A DNA stretch of 62,059 bases from a virus. The notes below the pieces were generated by a model that ran no database searches, was not told the origin of the DNA, and saw nothing but the letters and a program-made list of their open reading frames with translations. Location of the stretch: positions 1 through 62,059 of IMG/VR virus record IMGVR_UViG_3300008261_000109. One strand, written 5' to 3'. Position numbers and translations under genes: made by a program. Position 1 is the first letter of the stretch. Each line of letters begins with the position of its first letter. Positions 48,087-55,968 of this stretch are shown here, piece by piece.

Positions 48087-49570
48087 TTTTTTAGTCCTAT
48101 TTTGTATATTTTGAATGGGAACTTCTCCTCATTATATATCTTAGTTCTTTCCAAAAAATGTTTCAATGTATAATTCATATGTTTTTTATATCTAAGGTCA
48201 TCTGCTATGTCGTATAATGTGGCTATTTCTTTGCCATCACTCTGTCGTAAGCCTCGTCCAATGCTTTGCAAAGTGCGTATACTCGATTTTGTTGGCATCG
48301 CAAATATAATGTTATGCAAATTCCTAATATTAATACCAGTGCTAAAAGTCCCAAAAGAAGCCACAATAATAGCATCGTTTTCTATCTCCATAATTTTTCG
48401 TATTTCCTCACGGTCAGTAGTTTCAGTACCACCATAAATGAAGAACACTTTTCTATTACTAATGTTTTTGGTGTTCTTTATCATATCATACAGGATACGA
48501 CCATGTTTGTCAACCATTTGAAAAAGTATAAGAGTATTTTTGCCTAAGCTAACTGCAAGATTCTTAATAAATTTATTTCTTGATTCATGTGAAATGAGAT
48601 ATTCAATTTCTTCTTGGTATGTTTTATCTTTTGCCTTTAAGCATTCATCATCGGTATGTTTTAAAACTAAACATTTAATTTCAAAATTTGAGAGTTGTTG
48701 TTTATCAATTAATTCTTTTGTACTAATAACTTTTTTGACCGTACCAAATAAACCCTCTAATACCAGTTTGTGTGTTTTGGTACCATCTAAAGTTCCTGTA
48801 AGTCCAATACGATATTTGGCATTAACACAAGATGTCAATATAGTTGTTAATGATTGTGCTTTAAACAGATGTGCCTCATCACCAATGATATAATCAAACT
48901 GATGAAAGTATTCTTTTGGAAGTTTATACAAAGATTGCCATGTAGAAATGGTAAGTGGTTTGTCGGTGTCTTTTTCTTTACCTTGGTAAATACGATGCAC
49001 CTCGGTCATTTCACCATTGTTATAATCACCAAAGTCGGAGTATAATTGTTCAACCAAAGATGTGGTAGGAACAATAATAAGACCTTTGAGATTTTGATAT
49101 TGGTGTAATTGACGGAAGATTAGATAGATGATAAGAGATTTGCCAGATGCCGTTGGAGAAACCAACAACGCTCGGCGTTTTTGCATGGCATGAATATAAG
49201 CATCTAATTGGTGTTCTCGTATTTCAATTGGTTCACCTCGAGCGTGGATATTCAAATCTCCTATGAATTTCTTCGCATGATATACCGAGTATTCATCTTC
49301 GATATCAGGCCTTGGATCACCATAATCAAATGTGTAACTTCTTTCATTACAAAATGATTCAATATATGGCAATAAACCAAGATAGATTTGATTCGTTTGT
49401 AAATTAAACATACGAATTTTTCCATCCCAAATTCTATTACGATAAGCTGGAACAAATTGATAACCTGGAACAAAAAAAGTAAAGTATTCAGATAACTCTT
49501 TTGTAATGTGTTTCTCACAAGTTACCTTGGCATATACCTCATCTTTTTTTATTATGGTTATATCACTCAT
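48083..49570 (-). CDS. uvsW: UvsW helicase
   Basis: 495 residues. N-terminal accessory domain to about 110, then SF2 helicase motifs: REHQLDAYIHAM (Q-like), Walker A PTASGKS (139-145), GDEAHLFK (DEAH box, about 231), GLTGTLDGT (III) and QSIGRGLRQSDG (VI). In T4 UvsW processes R-loops and branched DNA and switches replication from origins to recombination. All motifs intact. Confidence 0.94.
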   Translation of the reverse strand: MSDITIIKKDEVYAKVTCEKHITKELSEYFTFFVPGYQFVPAYRNRIWDGKIRMFNLQTNQIYLGLLPYIESFCNERSYTFDYGDPRPDIEDEYSVYHAKKFIGDLNIHARGEPIEIREHQLDAYIHAMQKRRALLVSPTASGKSLIIYLIFRQLHQYQNLKGLIIVPTTSLVEQLYSDFGDYNNGEMTEVHRIYQGKEKDTDKPLTISTWQSLYKLPKEYFHQFDYIIGDEAHLFKAQSLTTILTSCVNAKYRIGLTGTLDGTKTHKLVLEGLFGTVKKVISTKELIDKQQLSNFEIKCLVLKHTDDECLKAKDKTYQEEIEYLISHESRNKFIKNLAVSLGKNTLILFQMVDKHGRILYDMIKNTKNISNRKVFFIYGGTETTDREEIRKIMEIENDAIIVASFGTFSTGINIRNLHNIIFAMPTKSSIRTLQSIGRGLRQSDGKEIATLYDIADDLRYKKHMNYTLKHFLERTKIYNEEKFPFKIYKIGLKK

Positions 49571-50205
49571 TCTTTTTCATCAAACTTATAGAACCATGAA
49601 TCAGGTGTACCAACACTCCACTTGGATATATTTTCTACTGAATACACTTCTGTTGGTATTTTAAAATCAGGTGTTTTAACTACAGGTGGTACCATTGACA
49701 CATCATACCACAGGCAACGATTGTTTGGTTGACAGGCGAACTGGCCATTGTCTAGTTGAATAAAGTTATATGACTTATGTTCTTGCACACCTTCTGAAAA
49801 ACTGGTGTCAATACGATTAAAATCTGGTGCCGCAAAATCAATTGTAAAAAGGTATTTACCAAAATAAAATGCTCGGTCTTTACCAAAGTATTTTACTTTG
49901 AGGCCTCGTAGATTTGATTTTTCAATTACTGCCATATCATATGATAGACAATCCCATATTTGTAGATTGTCTAACGGCAGATATTCTTCTACAGGTTTCC
50001 AAACATATGCAGAGATTGGTAGTTTATCAAACAATGCACCATAATCGGTTAACATACATTCAATACGAAATGCCTGACCTTTGATGGCCTTGGCAGTAAT
50101 CCATACACAAGGTTCTAATTCACCATGACCTTTTTCATGGTTATAAAGAAACTCTTTACGGACAAAACATTTAATGGGAGGTATGTTTGCAACTAAAAAG
50201 GACAT
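49567..50205 (-). CDS. Conserved T4-like protein between UvsY and UvsW
   Basis: 212 residues from MSFLVANIPPIKCFVRKEFL; this ATG overlaps the UvsY stop (TAATG), so the longer frame to 50256 is rejected. Beta-rich with LEPCVWITAKAIKGQAFRIE and LPLDNLQIWDCLSYDMAVIE. Recalled from other T4-like phages in the same place, without a known function. Confidence 0.72.
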   Translation of the reverse strand: MSFLVANIPPIKCFVRKEFLYNHEKGHGELEPCVWITAKAIKGQAFRIECMLTDYGALFDKLPISAYVWKPVEEYLPLDNLQIWDCLSYDMAVIEKSNLRGLKVKYFGKDRAFYFGKYLFTIDFAAPDFNRIDTSFSEGVQEHKSYNFIQLDNGQFACQPNNRCLWYDVSMVPPVVKTPDFKIPTEVYSVENISKWSVGTPDSWFYKFDEKE

Positions 50206-50639
50206 TATTGACCACCTATGAATTTTTCCCAAGAGATGAAATCTCTTAGTTGCCAAGTTCTTTGTTTCAATTCATTCATAATAGATTCGATGACCGATAC
50301 ACATTCTTCGTGGTATACTTTCTTCTCTAACATTTTAATTAAATCCATGTCACCCTCTAAGTAAGCATTGATATCAGATTTTAAAACAAACGCAAAGGGT
50401 GACCATCCATGCGCATCCAATTCTTCTTGGTCCATACGACCAGAGTAGTAATCAATCTTTATTTTACGCATACGGAGATAGTCAAAATGTGCCTTCTTAG
50501 AGGCAATCTTGTGTTTGGTAAGTATGGAGAGATATTGATTGTGTAGTTTTGGAATCTTTAACAGTTCTTTACCAGGTTCCGTTTGGTCAATTTCTGTATC
50601 TTTTTCCCACAACTTTAATATTTGTTCTAGATTTTCCAT
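50205..50639 (-). CDS. uvsY: UvsY recombination mediator
   Basis: 144 residues. IDQTEPGKELLKIPKLHNQY, LRMRKIKIDYYSGRM and KQRTWQLRDFISWEKFIGG match the T4-like UvsY pattern. Loads UvsX on gp32-coated ssDNA. First gene after a sigma70 promoter at 50671-50700. Confidence 0.9.
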   Translation of the reverse strand: MENLEQILKLWEKDTEIDQTEPGKELLKIPKLHNQYLSILTKHKIASKKAHFDYLRMRKIKIDYYSGRMDQEELDAHGWSPFAFVLKSDINAYLEGDMDLIKMLEKKVYHEECVSVIESIMNELKQRTWQLRDFISWEKFIGGQ

Positions 50640-50670
50640 AATATATTCAATGATATAACAACAATTCTAC

Positions 50671-50700
50671 ATCATAACACAAACTATGTTATCGTGTCAA
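50671..50700 (-). promoter_or_regulatory. Sigma70 promoter for uvsY
   Basis: TTGACA (50695-50700), 18-base spacer, TATGAT (50671-50676) on the minus strand, overlapping the 3' end of the tube-like gene. Same spacing and -10 as the HTH promoter. Confidence 0.72.
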
Positions 50701-51233
50701 GCCGTAATTGGTACAAATTTAAAACTTTCATACACAAAAGTAACATCAGCGGTTACTATATCATCCGCAGATAATTTTGTATCAAATATAACGTCTGATA
50801 GAGAAACAGGAAACATATTGATAAACTCTACACGTAAAATAGGGTTGTTTAAAGAGGAGAGTATGGTTAATGTAGCATCAGAATATTCTTTCTTCTGTTG
50901 CCTTTTATAATTGTTTTGTATCTCAGTTTTTAAATTTCTATCATCTGTACCTTCAGGAGAAGCAAAAGAAAGAAACCAATTATACATTTGTTGCCATGTT
51001 TTTAATTCTTCATCAACAATAAATTCAATATTAAAATTGTTGTAGGCAATCTTATTACCAGGTGCGTATACATCTAACGATGGAAAATTGATTGGGGCCT
51101 GTCCTACACTCACCCCTGGTAAATTTACTGACTGGCAGAAGTATTGTGTCGAACCTATCCGATCAAAAGTTATGAGATACTTTGATGGTTGTAATAGATT
51201 GGTGTTTTGGGGGGTTCTAGTTAGTACGTTCAT
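50697..51233 (-). CDS. Tail-tube-fold structural protein
   Basis: 178 residues. SKYLITFDRIGSTQYFCQSV then NLPGVSVGQAPINFPSLDVY and FNIEFIVDEELKTWQQMYNW resemble tube-fold proteins (gp19-like, gp48/gp54-type initiators). It differs from gp19 at 57722-58264, so it is a second tube-fold subunit, perhaps a baseplate or tube-end component. Located after the gp23 terminator. Confidence 0.65.
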   Translation of the reverse strand: MNVLTRTPQNTNLLQPSKYLITFDRIGSTQYFCQSVNLPGVSVGQAPINFPSLDVYAPGNKIAYNNFNIEFIVDEELKTWQQMYNWFLSFASPEGTDDRNLKTEIQNNYKRQQKKEYSDATLTILSSLNNPILRVEFINMFPVSLSDVIFDTKLSADDIVTADVTFVYESFKFVPITA

Positions 51234-51250
51234 ACGTTTATTTAGGTCAT

Positions 51251-51282
51251 AAAAAAAGAGACCTCCGTGTAGGAGGTCTCTC
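51251..51282 (-). terminator. Terminator downstream of gp23
   Basis: Minus strand stem GAGACCTCC/GGAGGTCTC with a short loop and a run of seven T (51251-51257). Strong intrinsic terminator separating the capsid unit from the tube-like gene. Confidence 0.88.
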
Positions 51283-51283
51283 T

Positions 51284-51310
51284 AAAGGTCACTCTTATTG
51301 GTGACTTTTT
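51284..51310. terminator. Second hairpin after gp23
   Basis: GTCAC/GTGAC stem (51288-51292 and 51301-51305) with eight-base loop, flanked by A and T runs, so it could act on either strand. Lies directly after the gp23 stop. Confidence 0.55.
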
Positions 51311-51330
51311 AAAGTGCCTTGCGGCGACTA

Positions 51331-52680
51331 TTACATCAAATTAGCTACCTTGAATATACGATAGTATACGTTTGTTCTTGGTGTAATCTGGTTTGTGCCA
51401 GCACCATTTGCCAAAGCGCCTTTAGCAAATGGGTTAGCTACCATGCCGTAACGAGTTTTGAAACCAATCTTAGGTTGGAATGTAAACTGGTCAACTGCAC
51501 GAACCATTTGGAGAGGAACGTATGGGCAATAGAACAAACCTGCGTCATAAGGTGATGTACCTTTGTAACCAATTGTAACCAATTCTTGGTTGCTTGTGTA
51601 ACCGCCAAAATATGGGTCAATGTATACTTTGATACGACCATGAAGCAGACCAGCAAATGTATTGCCTGTGTCATCTACTTGCAAATCAGCAGACAAAGCA
51701 GGAGTATATTGTAATACACCAGCCATTGCCATAGCGGAAGCAACGTCAGAAGAAACGATCAACACATTACCTTTGCCTCTACGAGTCTGCTTAGCAATAA
51801 CGTTTGCATCACGCTCGATTTGGAAAATCAAGCCTTTGAAACGCTCAACAGACCAACGACCGTTGGAGTCTGTATCTAAGTCAAATGTACCAGCAGTTGT
51901 TGTACCGTATTGTGCACCTGTTACAGCGGACAAATAAATGGTACGAATAACTTCACGGTTGATCTCAGCAAGAATTTCTGTGGACAGAATGTTTGACAAT
52001 TCTGTTTCAGCATCAAGACCATGGATTGCTTTCAAGTCTTGTGCGAGTTCTAAAGAGTACTCGGCTTTCAAAGCACGGCTTTGAGCAGTTACAGTAACTT
52101 TCTCAATGCTAAATGCCATTTGGCCAAATACGCTGTCAGAGTCAGCGCCAAGATTTTCAGCTGTCGATGTAGACATGCCAATACCAGTTGTGAAGGCATT
52201 AGCTGTAAAGCTTGCTACAGGGTTTGTTGCGATATCATTATCAGGTGTTGTTGTGCCACGGAAACCGTAGGGATTAGCACCAGATGAAGCACCAGTGAAT
52301 ACTGTGTTGGCTTCGTTGAAGAATGCCTCAGTACCAGTTTGGTTTGTATAACGAGCACGCATTGCAAAAATCAAACCTGTAGGACCTGTCATTGGTTGAA
52401 CACCAGCAACGTCATAAGCGATAAGATTTGGCAAAGAACGGCGAACCAAGCTAATCAAAATAGGATCAAAATTGCTGATACCAGAACCGGTAACGTTGGT
52501 AGGACCACCTGTACCGTATGCTGTTTCATTCAATACTTGAGCATCTTGTGACATAGCTTGTTGTTGGTTTTCCAAAACAAGAGCTGTAACAGCACGCTTG
52601 TATGGGTCTTTAATGGCTTCAAGTTCTGGATGTTCCAAAACAGGATTCCATTTCTTTTGTAGTTCTTCAGTCATATACAT
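51331..52680 (-). CDS. 23: Major capsid protein, T4 gp23
   Basis: 449 residues, slightly shorter than T4 gp23 (521). The N-terminal region ends at VLNETAYGTGG near 49-59, where LNE (50-52) fits the gp21 (I/L)-x-E site, so maturation should remove about 52 residues. Later FDPILISLVRRSLPNLIAYD and QPMTGPTGLIFAMRARY are typical. Forms the hexameric head lattice. RBS AGGA lies before the ATG at 52678-52680. Confidence 0.96.
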   Translation of the reverse strand: MYMTEELQKKWNPVLEHPELEAIKDPYKRAVTALVLENQQQAMSQDAQVLNETAYGTGGPTNVTGSGISNFDPILISLVRRSLPNLIAYDVAGVQPMTGPTGLIFAMRARYTNQTGTEAFFNEANTVFTGASSGANPYGFRGTTTPDNDIATNPVASFTANAFTTGIGMSTSTAENLGADSDSVFGQMAFSIEKVTVTAQSRALKAEYSLELAQDLKAIHGLDAETELSNILSTEILAEINREVIRTIYLSAVTGAQYGTTTAGTFDLDTDSNGRWSVERFKGLIFQIERDANVIAKQTRRGKGNVLIVSSDVASAMAMAGVLQYTPALSADLQVDDTGNTFAGLLHGRIKVYIDPYFGGYTSNQELVTIGYKGTSPYDAGLFYCPYVPLQMVRAVDQFTFQPKIGFKTRYGMVANPFAKGALANGAGTNQITPRTNVYYRIFKVANLM

Positions 52681-52711
52681 TTTTTGTTTTCCTTTTTTTG
52701 TATATTAGTTG

Positions 52712-53899
52712 TTATTTGTTTACAGTTTGTGAAATTGCTTTCGAGTAAACTTCCATTAAAGGATCGGAAGATTTTGCAACCTTCTTTTCTTCTTCAATTT
52801 GGACTTCATCATCCAAAGCAGAACTATCAGCAGAAACTACTGGATTTTTGAAATAAGATTCTTTCAATGTTTCCATTTTTTCTGTAAATTCATCCTCAGT
52901 AGTAAACTCAATACTCTCTGCGAGTGATTTCATTTTCTCTACTTGGGTCTGCGTTAGGCCTTCACACGCTGCGTAAATAGCCTCAAACTTTTTGTGCTCA
53001 TTGAGTTCTTTTTTCAACTCAATAGCAGATTTGATTTGCTCATTGTAAGCTTCTTCAAGTTCTTCAACCTTAGCAGTAAGCTCTTCAACAACATCCACTT
53101 TTTCTTCTGGAATGTCAATGTAATGATCTTCAAACAAATCTTTTAAACCGGAAATAAAATCTTCAACGATTTCGGCACGGAGACCTTTTTCGATGGCAAT
53201 TTCATTATCTTTAACCCATTCTTCAACCATGTAATTGAGGTAATCATCAACTTTGGTGGCCATTTCTTCTTTAATTTCTTCAATGGCGGCTTCGAATTGT
53301 TCTGTTAAAGCTTCTTCTGCTTCAGCAATAACTTCTTCAGCACGAGCAATAACTGCTGCTTCAAAAATTGTTGTTGCCTTAGCAATAAATTCTTCAGAAA
53401 GATTTTCGCCAGAAATTAAAGCATCAATATCTTCCTTCATTTTTTCTTTTTTGATCATTTTTTTAATCATGGCTTTATCTTCTTTCTCATCTTCGTGGCC
53501 TTCTTTTTCTGCTTCAGCGATAACTTCGTCATCATCTTCAGTTTCTTCGTATTGCTGAACACCAACAGAACCTTTATTTAAAGGCATTTGATTTTTGCCA
53601 GTTTTGCCTTCTGGATGCTCAACAGAACCTTGCTCAGCAGGTTGACCTTTGAGTTTTTTGGCTGGCTCAGAACCTACAGGAGGTGTTGCACCAGGAGGAG
53701 TTGCTGTAGGCGCTCCTTTGTATGCATCTGGACCAGAATCCGTTGTTTTGGTAACTTGTGTACCTATGTCACCAACTTCTTTGGTACCATAAGCTACATC
53801 ACCAGCTAGTTTTTGTGGTTTATCTTGGCCAGATTTTTTGCTTGATACTGTACCAGCAAGAATCTCTTTAGCGGCTTCGGACAGATTAAATTTTCCCAT
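52712..53899 (-). CDS. 22: Prohead scaffold core protein, T4 gp22
   Basis: 395 residues. Starts MGKFNLSEAAKEIL (LSE cut-like), then a Pro/Gly-rich linker (about 40-110) and a long acidic coiled-coil body (about 115-345) rich in Glu, Ala and Lys. Scaffold for the prohead, degraded by gp21 on maturation. A TATAAATA box is 29 bases upstream. Confidence 0.88.
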   Translation of the reverse strand: MGKFNLSEAAKEILAGTVSSKKSGQDKPQKLAGDVAYGTKEVGDIGTQVTKTTDSGPDAYKGAPTATPPGATPPVGSEPAKKLKGQPAEQGSVEHPEGKTGKNQMPLNKGSVGVQQYEETEDDDEVIAEAEKEGHEDEKEDKAMIKKMIKKEKMKEDIDALISGENLSEEFIAKATTIFEAAVIARAEEVIAEAEEALTEQFEAAIEEIKEEMATKVDDYLNYMVEEWVKDNEIAIEKGLRAEIVEDFISGLKDLFEDHYIDIPEEKVDVVEELTAKVEELEEAYNEQIKSAIELKKELNEHKKFEAIYAACEGLTQTQVEKMKSLAESIEFTTEDEFTEKMETLKESYFKNPVVSADSSALDDEVQIEEEKKVAKSSDPLMEVYSKAISQTVNK

Positions 53900-53927
53900 T
53901 TTGAAAATCTCCTTGATTTATATTGGA

Positions 53928-53935
53928 TATTTATA
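53928..53935 (-). promoter_or_regulatory. T4-type late promoter TATAAATA before gp22
   Basis: Exact TATAAATA on the minus strand 29 bases ahead of the gp22 ATG, between gp21 and gp22. Drives gp22 and gp23, ending at the terminator near 51260. Confidence 0.8.
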
Positions 53936-53936
53936 T

Positions 53937-54581
53937 TTAAAGTTTTTTTACGAGTGATTCCCAAATGCGTAGACTCACTTCTTCAATTTCTCTTTGAGAG
54001 GCTTTTTTAATGGCCTGCTTTGCTTCAGAGAATTGTTGTTCGGTCCATACACCGTTGACTAACACCCACTCTTTGCCTTCCATAATACCATGTACGAAAG
54101 CATTTGGAGCAGAAGGGTCTGCTACAATATCCGCCGCTGTGGCTAGATGAAAATCATCTTGAACTATGTTAACACCATTAACATTTTTAAGAGAACCCAT
54201 ACCACGAGAAGATACTCCAATTTGAGCTCCTCCTTCGATCAGGCTCTTAACAATGTTACCCATAGGGGTGTCAAGAATCTTTGCTTTGCCTATCCAATCA
54301 TTACCTTCTTGACGGAGACCCACAACCATGTGTGAAACTCTGTCGAGATTAATGGATGGAGTGTCTGGATGACCCAGCTCACCAAAGGCACGGTTTTTAT
54401 TAATATATTGTTCTGTATATCTTTGTACTTCTTTGGCCATGGTCTCTTTGAGATATTTACGGCCATTTCGGTTTACCACTTCGGCTTGAAGAAATGGACC
54501 CTCGATAAACAAAGTTTTCTTGCCGTCTTTATCTTCAGCAAGATATTGTAATGTTTCGGTGACTTCTGTAATTAACTTCAT
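53937..54581 (-). CDS. 21: Prohead maturation protease, T4 gp21
   Basis: 214 residues. Herpesvirus-type serine protease features: FIEGPFLQAEVVNRNGRKY, GELGHPDTPSINLDRVSHMV with catalytic His71, and IGVSSRGMGSL with catalytic Ser near 124. It cuts head proteins after (I/L)-x-E, a signature repeated in the putative internal proteins at 4158-13576. Confidence 0.94.
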   Translation of the reverse strand: MKLITEVTETLQYLAEDKDGKKTLFIEGPFLQAEVVNRNGRKYLKETMAKEVQRYTEQYINKNRAFGELGHPDTPSINLDRVSHMVVGLRQEGNDWIGKAKILDTPMGNIVKSLIEGGAQIGVSSRGMGSLKNVNGVNIVQDDFHLATAADIVADPSAPNAFVHGIMEGKEWVLVNGVWTEQQFSEAKQAIKKASQREIEEVSLRIWESLVKKL

Positions 54582-54973
54582 TATAGTCCCATTGCCTTTC
54601 GTTTTCTTAAAGATATTTGCCGTTTTCTTAACGACTGCCTTAATTTACTTTTTCGTTTAAACTTAGAACGCCTGGCCGCCATTGATCTGCGCCTACGCTC
54701 TTGTGGTGACATTCTTATTAAACGACCACCACGAATTGTATAACCTGATACCGCTGACTTCTTAACCCTTCGTTGTATCTTTCCTTTACGAAATCGTACA
54801 CGAACAAGGCTTGTTCTTCCTATTTTTTGTATATTACCTTCGGCTATTTCATTAGCCAAGCGTTCCTGAATTTGGTTAAATTTTTCATTAATCAATTCTT
54901 CAATACGGTTATCTAATAATTCTTTCGCCTCTATTAAATTACCAGATAATAATTTGGTAACAAAATCTTTCAT
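54581..54973 (-). CDS. 68: Basic prohead core protein, gp68-like
   Basis: 130 residues. N-terminal helical part with LLSGNLIEAKELLDNRIEEL, then an extremely Arg/Lys-rich half (RFRKGKIQRRVKKSAVSGYT, GGRLIRMSPQERRRRSMAAR). Position next to gp21 in the head operon matches T4 core protein gp68. Symbol assigned from position and basic character. Confidence 0.78.
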   Translation of the reverse strand: MKDFVTKLLSGNLIEAKELLDNRIEELINEKFNQIQERLANEIAEGNIQKIGRTSLVRVRFRKGKIQRRVKKSAVSGYTIRGGRLIRMSPQERRRRSMAARRSKFKRKSKLRQSLRKRQISLRKRKAMGL

Positions 54974-55491
54974 TATGGATCTATAGAATAGTTGCCATAA
55001 TTGAATGCAGCAGGATCATTAAACTGACCACGCTGGTAATATTCATTCTCTTTACGCAACTCTATAACCATTGTATAACTATCATTGGCAACCATACCAC
55101 GAGTTATAATACCAATATCCCCGTTGCACCCTGCTGTACCTCTTGCATTGTTTGGTATTGTTGTCCAATTTCCCATACCATCGTATTCTCCGTTACCATT
55201 CATAATTATTAATGGTATGTTGGTGTTTGCTTTCCAATACAATTGAACATCACCCTCTGATCCACAGTCATACCACAAACGATTTAGTGCTAATCCGTAA
55301 TACGGTAATGATGAACCACCAGAACTTAACAATCCAGGTACACCGTTTGCATTTAATGCACCATATAATGAATTCGCTTGTATGCGAGAAGCATTTGATT
55401 CTTGTCCGGAACCATCAAAAGAAGCTGTAAGCTTAACAACAACGTGTTCGGTTGTATCTTTAATTACTTGATATGTAAATGAGTTTGCCAT
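54973..55491 (-). CDS. Putative head or virion structural protein
   Basis: 172 residues, Gly/Asn/Tyr-rich and beta-like, starting MANSFTYQVIKDTTEHVVVK. SSGGSSLPYYGLALNRLWYD and MVIELRKENEYYQR are typical of surface structural proteins. Single-base overlap (TAATG) with the core protein gene downstream. No enzyme motif. Decoration protein is a guess from its place in the head operon. Confidence 0.62.
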   Translation of the reverse strand: MANSFTYQVIKDTTEHVVVKLTASFDGSGQESNASRIQANSLYGALNANGVPGLLSSGGSSLPYYGLALNRLWYDCGSEGDVQLYWKANTNIPLIIMNGNGEYDGMGNWTTIPNNARGTAGCNGDIGIITRGMVANDSYTMVIELRKENEYYQRGQFNDPAAFNYGNYSIDP

Positions 55492-55494
55492 TTT

Positions 55495-55716
55495 TTATTC
55501 CTGTTTAAATTCTTCTGGTATAGAAGCGGACCATGTCATCGCTTCATATGGTATGGTTACATATTTATTAATTTTATCCACATAATATAATGCAACCTTT
55601 TGACCATTAGGAAACAACCTAATGGATTGTCGTTTCATTATTAAAATATTTGGCGGATCTTGTTCGGCCTTATTCTTTTTTTCACAGAGGGTATAAAATT
55701 CTTTAAGTGTTTTCAC
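55495..55716 (-). CDS. Small protein in the head operon with CTS-like start
   Basis: 73 residues. MKTLKEFYTLCEKK resembles the capsid-targeting consensus (M-K-T-F/L-x-x-F) with LCE as possible gp21 site. The remainder (NILIMKRQSIRLFPNGQKVA, LYYVDKINKYVTIPYEAM) is a compact beta domain. Possibly another packaged protein. Confidence 0.62.
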   Translation of the reverse strand: MKTLKEFYTLCEKKNKAEQDPPNILIMKRQSIRLFPNGQKVALYYVDKINKYVTIPYEAMTWSASIPEEFKQE

Positions 55717-55942
55717 TCTCTATTTCCTGTTCTTCTGGTTGTTCCTCTGAAGGTTCAACCGCCATATCTTGTGCCGTGGCCAAAGGATCTTCTGCCGGCT
55801 TTAATATGTTTTGTGCAATTTGTTGCTTTTGAGCATCCAAATGTGCCATTACTCTATTTTGTATATCACTATAAAGTACATCACGCATATCTTTTGCATT
55901 GTCATCAAAAGCGTAATCAATAATTGCTCTTGTATTTTCCAT
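55703..55942 (-). CDS. 67: Acidic prohead core protein, gp67-like
   Basis: 79 residues from MENTRAIIDYAFDD; GGAG lies 6 bases before this ATG, favouring it over one four codons earlier. Helical first half (NAKDMRDVLYSDIQNRVMAH) and a strongly acidic C-terminus (EPSEEQPEEQEIESENT), the layout of T4 gp67. Role: scaffold core component between portal and scaffold. Confidence 0.75.
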   Translation of the reverse strand: MENTRAIIDYAFDDNAKDMRDVLYSDIQNRVMAHLDAQKQQIAQNILKPAEDPLATAQDMAVEPSEEQPEEQEIESENT

Positions 55943-55960
55943 TATTTTCTCCATTCAAAA

Positions 55961-55968
55961 TATTTATA
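55961..55968 (-). promoter_or_regulatory. T4-type late promoter TATAAATA before gp67
   Basis: Exact TATAAATA on the minus strand 19 bases upstream of the gp67 ATG, at the very 3' end of the portal gene. Would express gp67, the small CTS gene, structural gene, gp68 and gp21. Confidence 0.78.
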
